Positions 8,784 to 17,341 of a stretch of DNA of 50,282 nt are shown here, in pieces (positions within the stretch are counted from its first letter, which is position 1; every line of letters starts with the position of its first letter). The DNA is from Desulfobulbaceae bacterium. GTDB taxonomy: Bacteria; Desulfobacterota; Desulfobulbia; Desulfobulbales; Desulfocapsaceae. The notes beneath the pieces are model-generated. The model did not search any database, was not told the origin of the DNA, and saw nothing but the letters and a program-made list of their open reading frames with translations. The stretch spans positions 1 to 50,282 of the forward strand of contig QKIH01000097.1 of assembly GCA_003249645.1 (NCBI GenBank), written 5' to 3'. The translations under genes and the position numbers were made by a program.

Positions 8784-9503
8784 TTGAACGAACAAATAGA
8801 ACAACTCGTCGCTCTCCAGGCCATTGACCTCGAAATAGATCAGATAGACAACGAAATCAAGCAGGAACAGGAAAGCCTCGACAGACGCATCTCCGCATTG
8901 GCAGACAGAGAAGCAATCATCACCAGCCTTCAGAATAAAATCACCGACCTCGAAAAAGATCGTCGTACCCTCGATGATGAAATGGAAGACAAAATTGCCC
9001 GCGTTAAAGACCGTCAGTCTAAAATGATGCAGGTTCAGACCGGCAGAGAGCAGACTGCTCTTCTCAAAGAGATCGAAGACGCAAAAAAGAGTGCTAAAGA
9101 AGGTGAAGAGAAAATCGTCACCATAATGGAAGAGATCGAAGGTCTTGCTCAGAAGATCGAAGAAGAAAAAAATCTTCTTAAAGGTGAGAAAGAGCTGGTT
9201 TCTGAGGAAACCGAGAAAGTTCGTTCAAATATCGAAGCAATCAACAAAGGCAAAAAAGAGAAAGATGTTGTTCGTGAAGAACAGGCTCAGATCCTCAAAC
9301 CCGGATTGCTGAAAAAATACAACACTCTTCGTAACCGCAGAAACGGTCTTGCTGTCGTCAACGTTATTCAAGGCGTTTGCCAGGGATGTTTCATGTCCAT
9401 TCCACCACAGAAATACAATATGCTGCTCAAAGGCGATCAGCTTTTTGACTGCCCTACCTGCCAGAGAATGATGTACTTCCAGAAGGTTGAAGAAGAAGCA
9501 TAG
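8784..9503 (+). CDS. Coiled-coil protein with C4 zinc ribbon
   Basis: A 239-residue cytoplasmic protein. Residues about 5-165 are a long charged coiled coil rich in Glu and Lys. The C-terminal part holds two CxxC pairs (GVCQGCFMSIPP and FDCPTCQRMMYF) that should bind one zinc. This matches the zf-RING_7/CT398-type family, often encoded next to Nif3 in diverse bacteria and proposed to touch nucleic acid or secretion partners, though its role is unsettled. The start is TTG at 8784, supported by the purine-rich AGGGAGAAG just upstream and by the family-like beginning NEQIEQLVALQAIDLEID. A terminator follows. Confidence 0.85.
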   Translation: MNEQIEQLVALQAIDLEIDQIDNEIKQEQESLDRRISALADREAIITSLQNKITDLEKDRRTLDDEMEDKIARVKDRQSKMMQVQTGREQTALLKEIEDAKKSAKEGEEKIVTIMEEIEGLAQKIEEEKNLLKGEKELVSEETEKVRSNIEAINKGKKEKDVVREEQAQILKPGLLKKYNTLRNRRNGLAVVNVIQGVCQGCFMSIPPQKYNMLLKGDQLFDCPTCQRMMYFQKVEEEA

Positions 9504-9532
9504 ATTTCATACAGCAATCTGCAGTTTATACG

Positions 9533-9569
9533 GCCCGATAACACCTACTGGTGTTTTCGGGCTTTTTTA
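9533..9569 (+). terminator. Intrinsic terminator after zinc-ribbon gene
   Basis: GCCCGATAACACC and GGTGTTTTCGGGC form an imperfect stem around TACT, followed by TTTTTT. It closes the Nif3/zinc-ribbon transcript. Confidence 0.85.
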
Positions 9570-9685
9570 TTGCTATTCAGTCAGTTCATCCCGCCTTTTC
9601 AGCGAACGACTGTTTACTTTTCCGCAGAAACATAGAATTGTTGTATTCATTTCAATCAACACCTTACTCAGCCGACAGGAAAATA

Positions 9686-10621
9686 ATGGCCAGCAAAGAA
9701 AGTGGCACCAGAAAGTTTTTTCGCGAAGCAAACAAGCTAAATCAAATGAGCCGTATTCAGAAACTGCATGGCTATATCTATGCACGCTGGATCTATTTCT
9801 ACATAGCTGTCGGAACAGGCCGCCACAAACTTTGCAAAATCGTTCGTCCTTTTGGTGTGCTCTTAAATGCTCTCAGTAAAAAACCGCGCACCAGTGAAGC
9901 CGTATCAGATAAAATCCGTTTTGTTGATACCTATCACGGCAAGGTGATTACCACCGAAAGTGCCCGTAAACTGGTTACGGTCAATAAAAAGATAAGCCTG
10001 GAGAATCTAGAACAGATCATCCCTTATAAGCGCGCCCGCGACATTGTTCTACTCAATCCTGAAAAGATTGTGGCTCTTGAATGCCCTTGCCGCGCCACGC
10101 GTGAAAATCCGTGTCTGCCTCTTGATGTATGCCTGATCGTCGGCGAACCTTTTGCAAGTTTCATACTGCAGCATCATCCTAAAAAGACTCGACAGATCAC
10201 CAGTGAAGAAGCAGAAAAAATCCTTGAAGATGAACACAAACGCGGACATGTTCATCACGCCTTTTTCAAGGATGTTATGCTCGATCGTTTCTATGCCATC
10301 TGCAACTGCTGCAAATGTTGCTGCGGCGCCATGCAGATACACCAGAGCGGCAAACCGATGCTCTGTTCGTCCGGATATATTGCCGTCGTTAATGACGATA
10401 CCTGTATAGGCTGCGGTCTCTGCAGCAAAGCGTGCCAGTTCGACGCCATAAGCCGTCTTGAGTACAAAAAAATAACTATCGATTCGACAAAATGCATGGG
10501 TTGCGGAGCCTGTCTTGCGAGGTGTAAACTAAACGCTTTGCAGCTTGTTCGTGACCCCCAAAAACCGGAACCGCTGGAAATCCATAAGCTTATGCAACAA
10601 GCAGCAGAAGCGTCATATTAA
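9686..10621 (+). CDS. Cys-rich 4Fe-4S ferredoxin-type protein
   Basis: A 311-residue soluble redox protein of unknown partner. The C-terminal quarter has two ferredoxin motifs, CIGCGLCSKACQF and CMGCGACLARCKL, which should bind two [4Fe-4S] clusters. Upstream is a dense cysteine motif CNCCKCCC and, earlier, ECPCRATRENPC with further cysteines, so extra metal or cluster sites are likely. Residues about 25-60 are partly hydrophobic (GYIYARWIYFYIAVGTG) and may lie on the membrane. The ATG at 9686 was chosen for its AGGA box 7 nt upstream. An in-frame upstream ATG at 9551 lies inside the terminator and is unlikely. It precedes the cytochrome operon by about 320 bp, but no direct link is shown. 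Confidence 0.75.
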   Translation: MASKESGTRKFFREANKLNQMSRIQKLHGYIYARWIYFYIAVGTGRHKLCKIVRPFGVLLNALSKKPRTSEAVSDKIRFVDTYHGKVITTESARKLVTVNKKISLENLEQIIPYKRARDIVLLNPEKIVALECPCRATRENPCLPLDVCLIVGEPFASFILQHHPKKTRQITSEEAEKILEDEHKRGHVHHAFFKDVMLDRFYAICNCCKCCCGAMQIHQSGKPMLCSSGYIAVVNDDTCIGCGLCSKACQFDAISRLEYKKITIDSTKCMGCGACLARCKLNALQLVRDPQKPEPLEIHKLMQQAAEASY

Positions 10622-10939
10622 TCAGTTCCTCGCTCAAAATTCGATCAACTTGGTAGCAATTAAGATAAATTTATCTTTTCTTCACTCTTAACATATCAAT
10701 TTATTTAAGTATTTCTTTTATTTCCTAAGCACCTATTGTAAAAAAATTCTGTGATTTCCTGCCATTAGATAACACCCTAACCAGTTCAGACGAACCTAAC
10801 ACAATAAAAGACAATTAACCACCCGTTTATACATATTTTTTATCATTTCTGATTTTGACACCTTCATCCTAATTTGCAATAATAAGAAAGATTGACTTTG
10901 GCATTCTATCTTATGCAAATCCATCGAGCTCTGGAGATC
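10622..10939. other. AT-rich gap upstream of cytochrome operon
   Basis: No gene, RNA or strong hairpin is visible. The stretch is AT-rich and presumably holds the promoter of the NapC/HAO operon. I could not pick a confident promoter or an FNR/NarP-type operator. Confidence 0.4.
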
Positions 10940-11437
10940 ATGAAAAAATTTTTCATCTTTACGCTTCTGGGAATCTGTTTTGGTGTGGCCCTATCGCTCG
11001 TCGGTGCAGAAATGGTCGAACGAACTTCAGGGGTTGAATTCTGCTCTCAATGCCATTCTATGAAAGGTATGACCGCCGCCTATAAAGATGATATTCACGG
11101 CGGCAACAGCAAGCACGGCGTTAAAGCAAAATGCGCTGACTGCCACCTTCCGCATGACGATGTTTTCACCTATATAACGGCAAAAGCCTATACCGGAGCG
11201 AAAGATGTAATAGGCGAGTATATCTGGACCACTGATATAAACTGGCTTACAAACCTTGAAAGACGCCAGGAATACACATATACCACCGGCTGTCAAACCT
11301 GCCACGATCTGGATGTTATCCAGTATGAGATACCCAAAGCCTTTCTGGCCCATAAAGATTTCAAAACCGGTAAAGTCACGTCCTGTGTCCAGTGTCACGA
11401 ACACGTCGGCCACAAGAATATTAAAGCTCATCTATAA
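10940..11437 (+). CDS. Tetraheme NapC/NirT-family membrane cytochrome c
   Basis: A 165-residue membrane-anchored periplasmic cytochrome that takes electrons from menaquinol and passes them to a periplasmic reductase. An N-terminal anchor (FFIFTLLGICFGVALSLVG, residues about 4-22) is followed by four CxxCH heme motifs: CSQCH, CADCH, CQTCH and CVQCH. The first is followed by SM, as in NrfH/NapC where the Met neighbours heme 1. The ATG at 10940 has GGAG just upstream; ATGs at 10892 and 10913 would add a non-family extension. The octaheme cytochrome gene begins 22 nt downstream, so this is very probably its quinol-oxidising partner (HaoC-like), rather than NrfH for NrfA. Confidence 0.9.
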   Translation: MKKFFIFTLLGICFGVALSLVGAEMVERTSGVEFCSQCHSMKGMTAAYKDDIHGGNSKHGVKAKCADCHLPHDDVFTYITAKAYTGAKDVIGEYIWTTDINWLTNLERRQEYTYTTGCQTCHDLDVIQYEIPKAFLAHKDFKTGKVTSCVQCHEHVGHKNIKAHL

Positions 11438-11459
11438 ATCGAAGTCATAGGAGGAAAAA

Positions 11460-12767
11460 ATGCGTCTATTCTTCGCAACAGCTTTAGCCCTTGGGCTGGC
11501 AACATCAGCCTATGCGGTTGACAGCAACATCAAAACGTTAAAGGTTGAACGCGGCCTGTCCCCCGAAGGACAAAAATGCATCGAATGTCACGCGGAGAAA
11601 CAGCCGGGGATAGTAGCAGACTGGAAGATGAGTCGTCATGGCCACGTCGGTGTTTCGTGTATCGACTGCCATCAGGTCGATCCGGGCTCTCCGATGGCTT
11701 CGCAAAGTTGTCCTGGCGTTAAGGGAACAGATATTTACATGAGTGTCGCTGTAACCCCAAAGGTCTGCGCACGATGTCACAGCCAAGAAGTTGCACAATT
11801 TGGCGCCAGCGGCCACTACAGAGCCAGCCTGCAATACCATGAACCCGACGGACGAAACTACAAGGGCATGACTGCCCTGATGCAGACCCACGAAGGTCAG
11901 GGCATGGAGAAGTTTAAATACGCCGCTGATATGACTGGCTGTATGCAGTGCCATGGTTCCATAGTCACCCTTGACGGATCCGGTAGACCCAATAAAGAAG
12001 GCTGGCCTAGCGCCGGTATCGGCACCCAATACCCTGACGGCTCTGTCGGCAACTGTGTAGTCTGCCACACCAGACACCGCTTCAATGTTGCAGAAGCAAG
12101 AAAACCAGCTGCCTGTGCCTCTTGTCACCTTGGTCCCGATCATCCCGATATTGAAATTTTCAACAACTCGAAACACGGCCACATCTACAATTCAGAAGGC
12201 ACTGAATGGAACTTCTCTTCAGCACCTGATGCATGGGAACCTGGCGATTACCGTGCACCAACCTGTGCTGTCTGTCACCAAAGCGGCATCGGCGATCTGC
12301 AAACCACTCACAATATTTCCGAACGTCTGAAGTGGAACCTCTGGGGGACCCGTTCAAACGTGAGAAATTCGCCTGATCCGTTAAGTCCGCTTACCGGTGA
12401 CGGTGAAAAAGGAAGGGCTCTGATGAAGAAAGTCTGCAGCAACTGTCACACTTCTCTTCATACCGATAACTTCTTCGAACAGGCCGACAATCACATCGAA
12501 CTTTATAATGAAGGTTATTTCGATGTTGCCGATAAACTGCTTAAAGAATTGAAGGAGAAAAACCTTCTTAAAGCCAATCCATGGGATGATGAGTTCCAGA
12601 AAATCTATTATCACCTGTGGCACCATGAGGGACGCCGCATGCGTCAGGGTGCTGCCATGGGTGCCCCTGATTATGCCCACTGGCATGGTGTATTTGAGCT
12701 TCAGCAGGATCTCTACGAGCTGAAATCGATCTACAACCACCGTATAGAATCAGGCAAGATAGAATAA
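11460..12767 (+). CDS. Octaheme cytochrome c, hydroxylamine oxidoreductase (HAO)-like
   Basis: A 435-residue exported cytochrome. The signal peptide ends near AYA (about residue 19). Eight CxxCH motifs are present in order: CIECH (40-44), CIDCH, CARCH, CMQCH, CVVCH, CASCH, CAVCH and CSNCH. Spacing and the C-terminal region with DYAHWHGVFELQQD fit the HAO family. In Nitrosomonas HAO a C-terminal Tyr crosslinks the active heme and favours oxidation. Proteins paired with a NapC-type anchor are thought to work in reverse, reducing nitrite and hydroxylamine to ammonium. The Phe in WHGVFEL may be the missing Tyr position, but that needs an alignment. A strong AGGAGG (11449-11454) precedes the ATG. 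Confidence 0.9.
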   Translation: MRLFFATALALGLATSAYAVDSNIKTLKVERGLSPEGQKCIECHAEKQPGIVADWKMSRHGHVGVSCIDCHQVDPGSPMASQSCPGVKGTDIYMSVAVTPKVCARCHSQEVAQFGASGHYRASLQYHEPDGRNYKGMTALMQTHEGQGMEKFKYAADMTGCMQCHGSIVTLDGSGRPNKEGWPSAGIGTQYPDGSVGNCVVCHTRHRFNVAEARKPAACASCHLGPDHPDIEIFNNSKHGHIYNSEGTEWNFSSAPDAWEPGDYRAPTCAVCHQSGIGDLQTTHNISERLKWNLWGTRSNVRNSPDPLSPLTGDGEKGRALMKKVCSNCHTSLHTDNFFEQADNHIELYNEGYFDVADKLLKELKEKNLLKANPWDDEFQKIYYHLWHHEGRRMRQGAAMGAPDYAHWHGVFELQQDLYELKSIYNHRIESGKIE

Positions 12768-12792
12768 GATTCCGATTCTATAGGATGAGCAA

Positions 12793-12828
12793 AAAAGGGC
12801 TTGCCAATTGGCAAGCCCTTTTTTTTAT
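12793..12828 (+). terminator. Intrinsic terminator of cytochrome operon
   Basis: A perfect inverted repeat AAGGGCTTGCC-AATT-GGCAAGCCCTT is followed by a run of T. It is preceded by an A run, so it can work in both directions. Confidence 0.92.
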
Positions 12829-12904
12829 TCCTTCTTTTTCCTAACGATAGATTTTTATTTACTCAAGGACCATTTAATACGCATTTTTTGTTTTACATTT
12901 CCTC

Positions 12905-12910
12905 TATAAT
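12905..12910 (+). promoter_or_regulatory. -10 box of rnpB
   Basis: A perfect TATAAT lies 16 nt before the P1 stem of RNase P RNA. The -35 region is T-rich and has no clear consensus box. Confidence 0.6.
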
Positions 12911-12925
12911 CAGTAGAGTGCTGGC

Positions 12926-13267
12926 GAGAGTGGGCGCATGATCGCTCCAGATTAGCTGGAGAGGAAAGTCCGAACTCCATAGGGCAGGATGGTTCGTAAC
13001 ACGAACACTGGGCGACCGGTGGAAAGTGCCACAGAAAACAAACCGCCTTAACAGGTAAGGGTGAAACGGCGAGGTAAGAGCTCACCGCTTCAATGGTGAC
13101 ATTGAAGGCAAGGTAAACCCCATCCGGAGCAAAACCAAATAGGGAGATGTTTGAGGGCTGCCCGTCCAAGATCTCCGGGTAGGTTGCAAGAGGTGTCGGG
13201 TGACCGGCATCCCAGTCAAATGATCATGGCCTTTCGAGGTACAGAATTCGGCTTATAGCCCACTCTC
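12926..13267 (+). ncRNA. rnpB: RNase P RNA, bacterial class A
   Basis: This catalytic RNA removes 5' leaders from pre-tRNAs. The ends pair as helix P1 (GAGAGTGGGC at 12926-12935 with GCCCACTCTC at 13258-13267). The conserved core is present: GAGGAAAGTCCG near the 5' end, the CCACAGAAAACAAACCGCC segment, a GGTAAGGGTGAAACGG arm, and the 3' core ACAGAATTCGGCTTATAG. The length of about 340 nt is normal. A TATAAT box precedes it and a T-rich tract follows P1. Ends are set by the helix and may be off by a few bases. Confidence 0.95.
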
Positions 13268-13299
13268 TTTTTTTCTTTTCAACCACAGAACCGAGGTCA

Positions 13300-14469
13300 A
13301 TGAAAAAAGCGGCAGCGATCATCCCAGCAGCTGGCAGCGGGACCAGGATGAAGCTTAATCATCCGAAACAGTATCATCCACTTGCCGGTGCTCCCATCAT
13401 CATTCACACCATAGAGGCATTTCTGGCCTCCCAGGTTATCGGCCAGCTAATTGTTGTCGTCCCCGCAGACAAGCTTGATGAAACAAGGAAACTGTTTAAT
13501 GCTCACGGGTTGGATGACCCACGGATTGAAATCACCGCTGGAGGACTCCGCAGACAGGATTCCGTGTTCAACGGACTGCAGTTAATCCACCCTGAAATTG
13601 ATACTGTGCTCGTTCACGACGGTGCTAGACCGCTTGTCAGCTTAAGACTTATTGAAGAGTGCTATTCGGCAGCCGTTGAGTACGGAGCCGCCATTGCCGC
13701 CATTCCTGTCAAAGATACCCTGAAAAAGGGAAGCGATGATGCACTCATTACAGAAACCATCGATCGGTCCCAGGTCTGGCAGGCACAGACTCCACAGGCC
13801 GCCAAGGTAAATCTGCTCCGTGAAGCGTATCGTAAAAACGGCGATGCCGATTTCACCGATGAAGCTGGACTGCTTGAACAGGCCGGAATTCCGGTCAAGC
13901 TGGTAGAGGGCTCTGAGACCAACCTGAAGATTACCAGACCGGAAGATCTTGCCATCGCCGAGAAACTTTTGCTGAAAAAAGATATGAAACCAGACTTTCG
14001 AATTGGCCACGGATATGATGCGCACCGCTTTGCTCCCGAGCGCGAGCTTGTTCTCGGTGGTGTAACCATTCCGCATCCTCAGGGTCTTGCCGGACACTCA
14101 GATGCCGATGTGCTCACCCACGCAATCTGTGACGCCCTGCTTGGCGCACTCGGCAAGGGCGACATTGGAAAACATTTTCCCGATACATCAGATACATATA
14201 AAAACATCTACTCGATCAGCCTACTTGAAAAGGTAGCAGAACTGCTCAAGACATCAAACTTTATTCTTTCCAACCTTGATGCCACTATCATATGCCAGCG
14301 CCCGAAACTTGCCGGCCATATAGAGCAGATGCGAAAGACCATTGCAGAAGCCTGCAAAACAGATATTGAAAACATCAATATCAAAGCGACAACAACAGAA
14401 AAAATGGGTTTTACCGGCCGCGAGGAAGGTATCAGCTCGCATGCGGTTGTTCTCATACAAAAACTATGA
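13300..14469 (+). CDS. ispDF: Bifunctional IspD/IspF of the MEP isoprenoid pathway
   Basis: A 389-residue fusion that carries out two non-consecutive steps of the non-mevalonate pathway. Residues 1 to about 228 are the IspD cytidylyltransferase, with the CTP-binding [11 protein letters not shown] and QYHPL near the start and VHDGARP. Residues about 230-389 are the IspF cyclase, with the metal ligands in [10 protein letters not shown] and [19 protein letters not shown], then [10 protein letters not shown] and the C-terminal [17 protein letters not shown]. Both halves look intact. IspDF fusions are common in Delta-, Epsilon- and Alphaproteobacteria. A peptidase gene follows 23 nt downstream and may be co-transcribed. 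Confidence 0.97.
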   Translation: MKKAAAIIPAAGSGTRMKLNHPKQYHPLAGAPIIIHTIEAFLASQVIGQLIVVVPADKLDETRKLFNAHGLDDPRIEITAGGLRRQDSVFNGLQLIHPEIDTVLVHDGARPLVSLRLIEECYSAAVEYGAAIAAIPVKDTLKKGSDDALITETIDRSQVWQAQTPQAAKVNLLREAYRKNGDADFTDEAGLLEQAGIPVKLVEGSETNLKITRPEDLAIAEKLLLKKDMKPDFRIGHGYDAHRFAPERELVLGGVTIPHPQGLAGHSDADVLTHAICDALLGALGKGDIGKHFPDTSDTYKNIYSISLLEKVAELLKTSNFILSNLDATIICQRPKLAGHIEQMRKTIAEACKTDIENINIKATTTEKMGFTGREEGISSHAVVLIQKL

Positions 14470-14492
14470 TTTAAATACTTTACAGGATATAT

Positions 14493-15644
14493 ATGAACGT
14501 AACAGTCAACCGGGATCGACTCGCTCAACACTTTACCAATCTCTGTGAAATTGACAGTCCATCACGCTATGAATCCAACGTATGCCAATATCTGCGCTCA
14601 TGCTTTGAGACCCTAGGAGCAAACGAGATCGCCGAAGATAATTCGTCTGAAAAAACCGGCTCCAATTGCAACAACATAATCGTCCGCTTCAATGGCGACG
14701 GCAACTGGGAGAACGGTATATTCTTTTCAACCCATATGGATACGGTTGAACCAGCCACCGGTATCCAGGTACATCGGGAAGGAGACATCTTTACCAGCAA
14801 AGGCGATACTATTCTCGGCGGAGATGACAAGACCGGCATTGCAGCATTGATTGAGCTCGTTTCACTGCTTCGTGAAACCGGTGAAACTCACTGTCCCATC
14901 GAGTTCGTTTTCACCACCTGCGAAGAGATCGGATTGCTTGGCGCAAAACATCTTGATGCAAGCCTGATCAAATCAAAAATCGGCTATGCTCTTGATTCAG
15001 CAGGCATTAACAACGTAGTCGTTGCAGCCCCTGCTGCCAATAAGCTTAAAATAATCGTCAAGGGCATGGCAGCGCATGCCGGATTTAATCCTGAAGACGG
15101 TATAAACGCACTCCAGATTGCTGCGGAAGCCATCACCAAAACCCCGCTTGGCAGACTCGACCATGAAACCACATCCAACTTCGGCGTGATGAAGGCAGGA
15201 CTAGCCCAGAACATTGTCCCTGCCCTTGTCACCATCGAAGGTGAAGTTCGCAGCCACGATGGCGAAAAGCTTAAAAAATATACCGAAATGATTCGGCAGA
15301 TCTTTGAAGAAACAGTTAAAAATCATCCTCAGCAGCAGCCGCACCTTGGTGTTCCTTCAAGCCAGCTTGAAATCGTCAATGACTACCCGGCCATGAATCT
15401 TAAGAAGAATGATCTGGTCATTCAAAAGGTTCTGGCTGCCAGTGAAATTGCAGGAATACCGCAAAACATGGTGATCGGCGGCGGCGGCAGTGATGCCAAT
15501 ATTTTTAACGGATTCGGTCTGCCGACCGCAATTCTTGCCTGTGGCATGAACAAGGTGCATACTCTGCAGGAATATGCCGATCTGAATGATCTTGAAACAA
15601 TCACAAGACTCCTGTACGCCATTGTCACTTTGCAGGATTCTTAA
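14493..15644 (+). CDS. M20-family metallopeptidase, peptidase T-like
   Basis: A 383-residue cytoplasmic dizinc aminopeptidase-like enzyme. Zinc-site motifs are STHMDTVEPATG (about residue 78), GDDKTGIAAL with the bridging Asp, TTCEEIGLLGAKHLD with the catalytic Glu pair, LDSAG, and the C-terminal HTLQEYADL. A dimerisation domain runs from about 180 to 290 (IVKGMAAHAGFNPEDGINA). The family (M20B/PepT-like) cleaves short peptides, often tripeptides, but substrate cannot be read from sequence. It follows ispDF closely and is ended by a terminator at 15769. Confidence 0.88.
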   Translation: MNVTVNRDRLAQHFTNLCEIDSPSRYESNVCQYLRSCFETLGANEIAEDNSSEKTGSNCNNIIVRFNGDGNWENGIFFSTHMDTVEPATGIQVHREGDIFTSKGDTILGGDDKTGIAALIELVSLLRETGETHCPIEFVFTTCEEIGLLGAKHLDASLIKSKIGYALDSAGINNVVVAAPAANKLKIIVKGMAAHAGFNPEDGINALQIAAEAITKTPLGRLDHETTSNFGVMKAGLAQNIVPALVTIEGEVRSHDGEKLKKYTEMIRQIFEETVKNHPQQQPHLGVPSSQLEIVNDYPAMNLKKNDLVIQKVLAASEIAGIPQNMVIGGGGSDANIFNGFGLPTAILACGMNKVHTLQEYADLNDLETITRLLYAIVTLQDS

Positions 15645-15768
15645 CTGGAAATTAATGCATTTTTTTTGAAGTACTAATGGATGTAAATAGTGACAATTTC
15701 GTAACAACCATGATTTGTTGTTGAATTTACCCATCACTTATTATAAACAATGCAATACAAGCTTTTGG

Positions 15769-15806
15769 AGGCACGAGGATCAGGTCCTTTGTGCCTTTGT
15801 TTTTTA
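15769..15806 (+). terminator. Intrinsic terminator after the peptidase gene
   Basis: AGGCACGAGGA and TCCTTTGTGCCT form an imperfect stem closed by TCAGG, followed by a T-rich tract. It separates the ispDF/peptidase transcript from purF. Confidence 0.75.
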
Positions 15807-15838
15807 CATGACAAGGGCAATTCAAACCGGTTGTCGGC

Positions 15839-17293
15839 ATGAAAACCCCTTACTCACTGGATTATGAAAAGATGAACACCAACCAGGACAACAACAGCTG
15901 CTGCCGCCCTAAACACGAATGTGGTGTCTGCGGAATTTTCGGTCACCAGGACGCATCCAAACTCACCTATTTCGGGCTCTATGCGCTTCAACATCGCGGC
16001 CAGGAAAGCGCCGGTATCGTCACTTCCGACGGATGCAAGGTCAACATTCATAAAAATATGGGCCTCGTTCACGAGGTTTTTTCTGAAAGTATCCTTCAGG
16101 GCCTTCCCGGACACATATCAATCGGCCATGTTCGCTACTCCACCACCGGAGCTTCCAATATAATCAACACCCAGCCCCTTATGGTCAACCATAACGGAGC
16201 TACACTGGCTGTTGCGCATAACGGCAACCTGACCAACTCCATTACATTACGAAGAGATCTGGAACACCGCGGCTCGATCTTTCAGACCACCATGGACAGC
16301 GAGGTTGTTTTGCATCTCATGGCACGAGCGGCTCATCTTGGTCTTGAAAAGGCTATTGAAGAGGCATTTGTTGCCTTAAATGGTGCTTTCTCCATCCTTC
16401 TCATGACCAATGACACCATGGTTGCTGTACGTGATCCGAATGGTTTCAGACCGCTTTGTCTCGGCCGTCTGTCCAACGGAGGCTGGATCGTCGCTTCCGA
16501 AACCTGTGCACTTGATCTTGTCGAAGCAGAATATGTGAGGGATGTTGAGCCAGGTGAAGTACTGATCTTTCAAAAAGATGAAATCAAGTCTATCTTCCCA
16601 TGGCCTAAGCGCAAAACCAGCTTCTGTATATTTGAGCAGGTCTACTTTGCCCGCCCCGATTCTGATATTTTCGGCAGCAACGTTTATATGGCAAGAAAAC
16701 GGATGGGGGAAATCCTTGCCAAAGAAGCCCAGATTGAAGCCGATCTTGTCATGCCGTTTCCCGATTCAGGCAACTATGCTGCTATCGGCTACTCGCAGGC
16801 AAGCGGTATCCCATACGAAATGGGAGTCATTCGAAATCACTACGTTGGCCGAACTTTCATCCAGCCGACACAGTCGATGCGTGATTTCAATGTCAGGGTA
16901 AAACTCAATCCGGTCAGGTCTTTTTTGAAAGGTAAAAGGGTCATCATCGTCGAAGATTCGATCATCCGCGGCACTACCGGCAAAAGCCGTGTGCGCGCAT
17001 TGCGTGCAGCCGGGGCAAAAGAAGTGCACCTGGTTGTGAGCTGCCCTCCAACCCGCCACGCCTGTTACTACGGGATTGACTTTCCGAGTTCCGATCAATT
17101 GATTGCGGCAGGAAACACTGTCGAGAAAATAGCCGAATACCTTGGACTTGATTCACTGCATTACTTGAGTCTCGACGGGCTTGTTGAGGCTACCGGCATG
17201 AACAAAGACGGTTTCTGTCTCGCTTGTTTCAATGGAGTCTACCCGGTTGCACCGGACAAGAATTTTCACAAGGATGTTCTTAACTGCGGTTAA
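15839..17293 (+). CDS. purF: Amidophosphoribosyltransferase, Fe-S type
   Basis: A 484-residue enzyme that makes phosphoribosylamine from PRPP and glutamine, the first step of purine synthesis. The N-terminal nucleophile hydrolase domain has its catalytic Cys in ECGVCGIFGH (Cys28), so an N-terminal propeptide must be removed, as in the Bacillus enzyme. Glutaminase motifs include ALQHRGQESAGI and HNGNLTN. The PRPP site is VIIVEDSIIRGTT. Cysteine ligands for a [4Fe-4S] cluster appear in FCLACFNG near the C terminus and in SCPPTRHACYYG. An ATG at 15872, preceded by GAAAAG, is an alternative start and leaves the propeptide intact. Confidence 0.96.
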   Translation: MKTPYSLDYEKMNTNQDNNSCCRPKHECGVCGIFGHQDASKLTYFGLYALQHRGQESAGIVTSDGCKVNIHKNMGLVHEVFSESILQGLPGHISIGHVRYSTTGASNIINTQPLMVNHNGATLAVAHNGNLTNSITLRRDLEHRGSIFQTTMDSEVVLHLMARAAHLGLEKAIEEAFVALNGAFSILLMTNDTMVAVRDPNGFRPLCLGRLSNGGWIVASETCALDLVEAEYVRDVEPGEVLIFQKDEIKSIFPWPKRKTSFCIFEQVYFARPDSDIFGSNVYMARKRMGEILAKEAQIEADLVMPFPDSGNYAAIGYSQASGIPYEMGVIRNHYVGRTFIQPTQSMRDFNVRVKLNPVRSFLKGKRVIIVEDSIIRGTTGKSRVRALRAAGAKEVHLVVSCPPTRHACYYGIDFPSSDQLIAAGNTVEKIAEYLGLDSLHYLSLDGLVEATGMNKDGFCLACFNGVYPVAPDKNFHKDVLNCG

Positions 17294-17301
17294 TCGATAA
17301 A

Positions 17302-17341
17302 AGAGCCGGCACCTAAGGTTTATCTCTGGTGTCGGCTTTTA
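17302..17341. terminator. Shared intrinsic terminator between purF and REC-GGDEF gene
   Basis: AGCCGGCACC and GGTGTCGGCT form a 10-bp stem (one G-T pair) with TTTTA on the plus side and a short T run on the minus side. It can serve both converging genes and overlaps the REC-GGDEF stop codon. Confidence 0.8.

Noticed and set aside
10940-11437. NrfH of an NrfHA nitrite reductase
   Set aside because: The next gene is an eight-heme HAO-like protein and not the five-heme NrfA.
11538-12182. 214-codon minus-strand frame
   Set aside because: Antisense to the octaheme cytochrome gene, whose CxxCH motifs and ribosome-binding site show the real strand.
12855-13169. 104-codon minus-strand frame
   Set aside because: It lies across RNase P RNA on the opposite strand and has no protein-like features.
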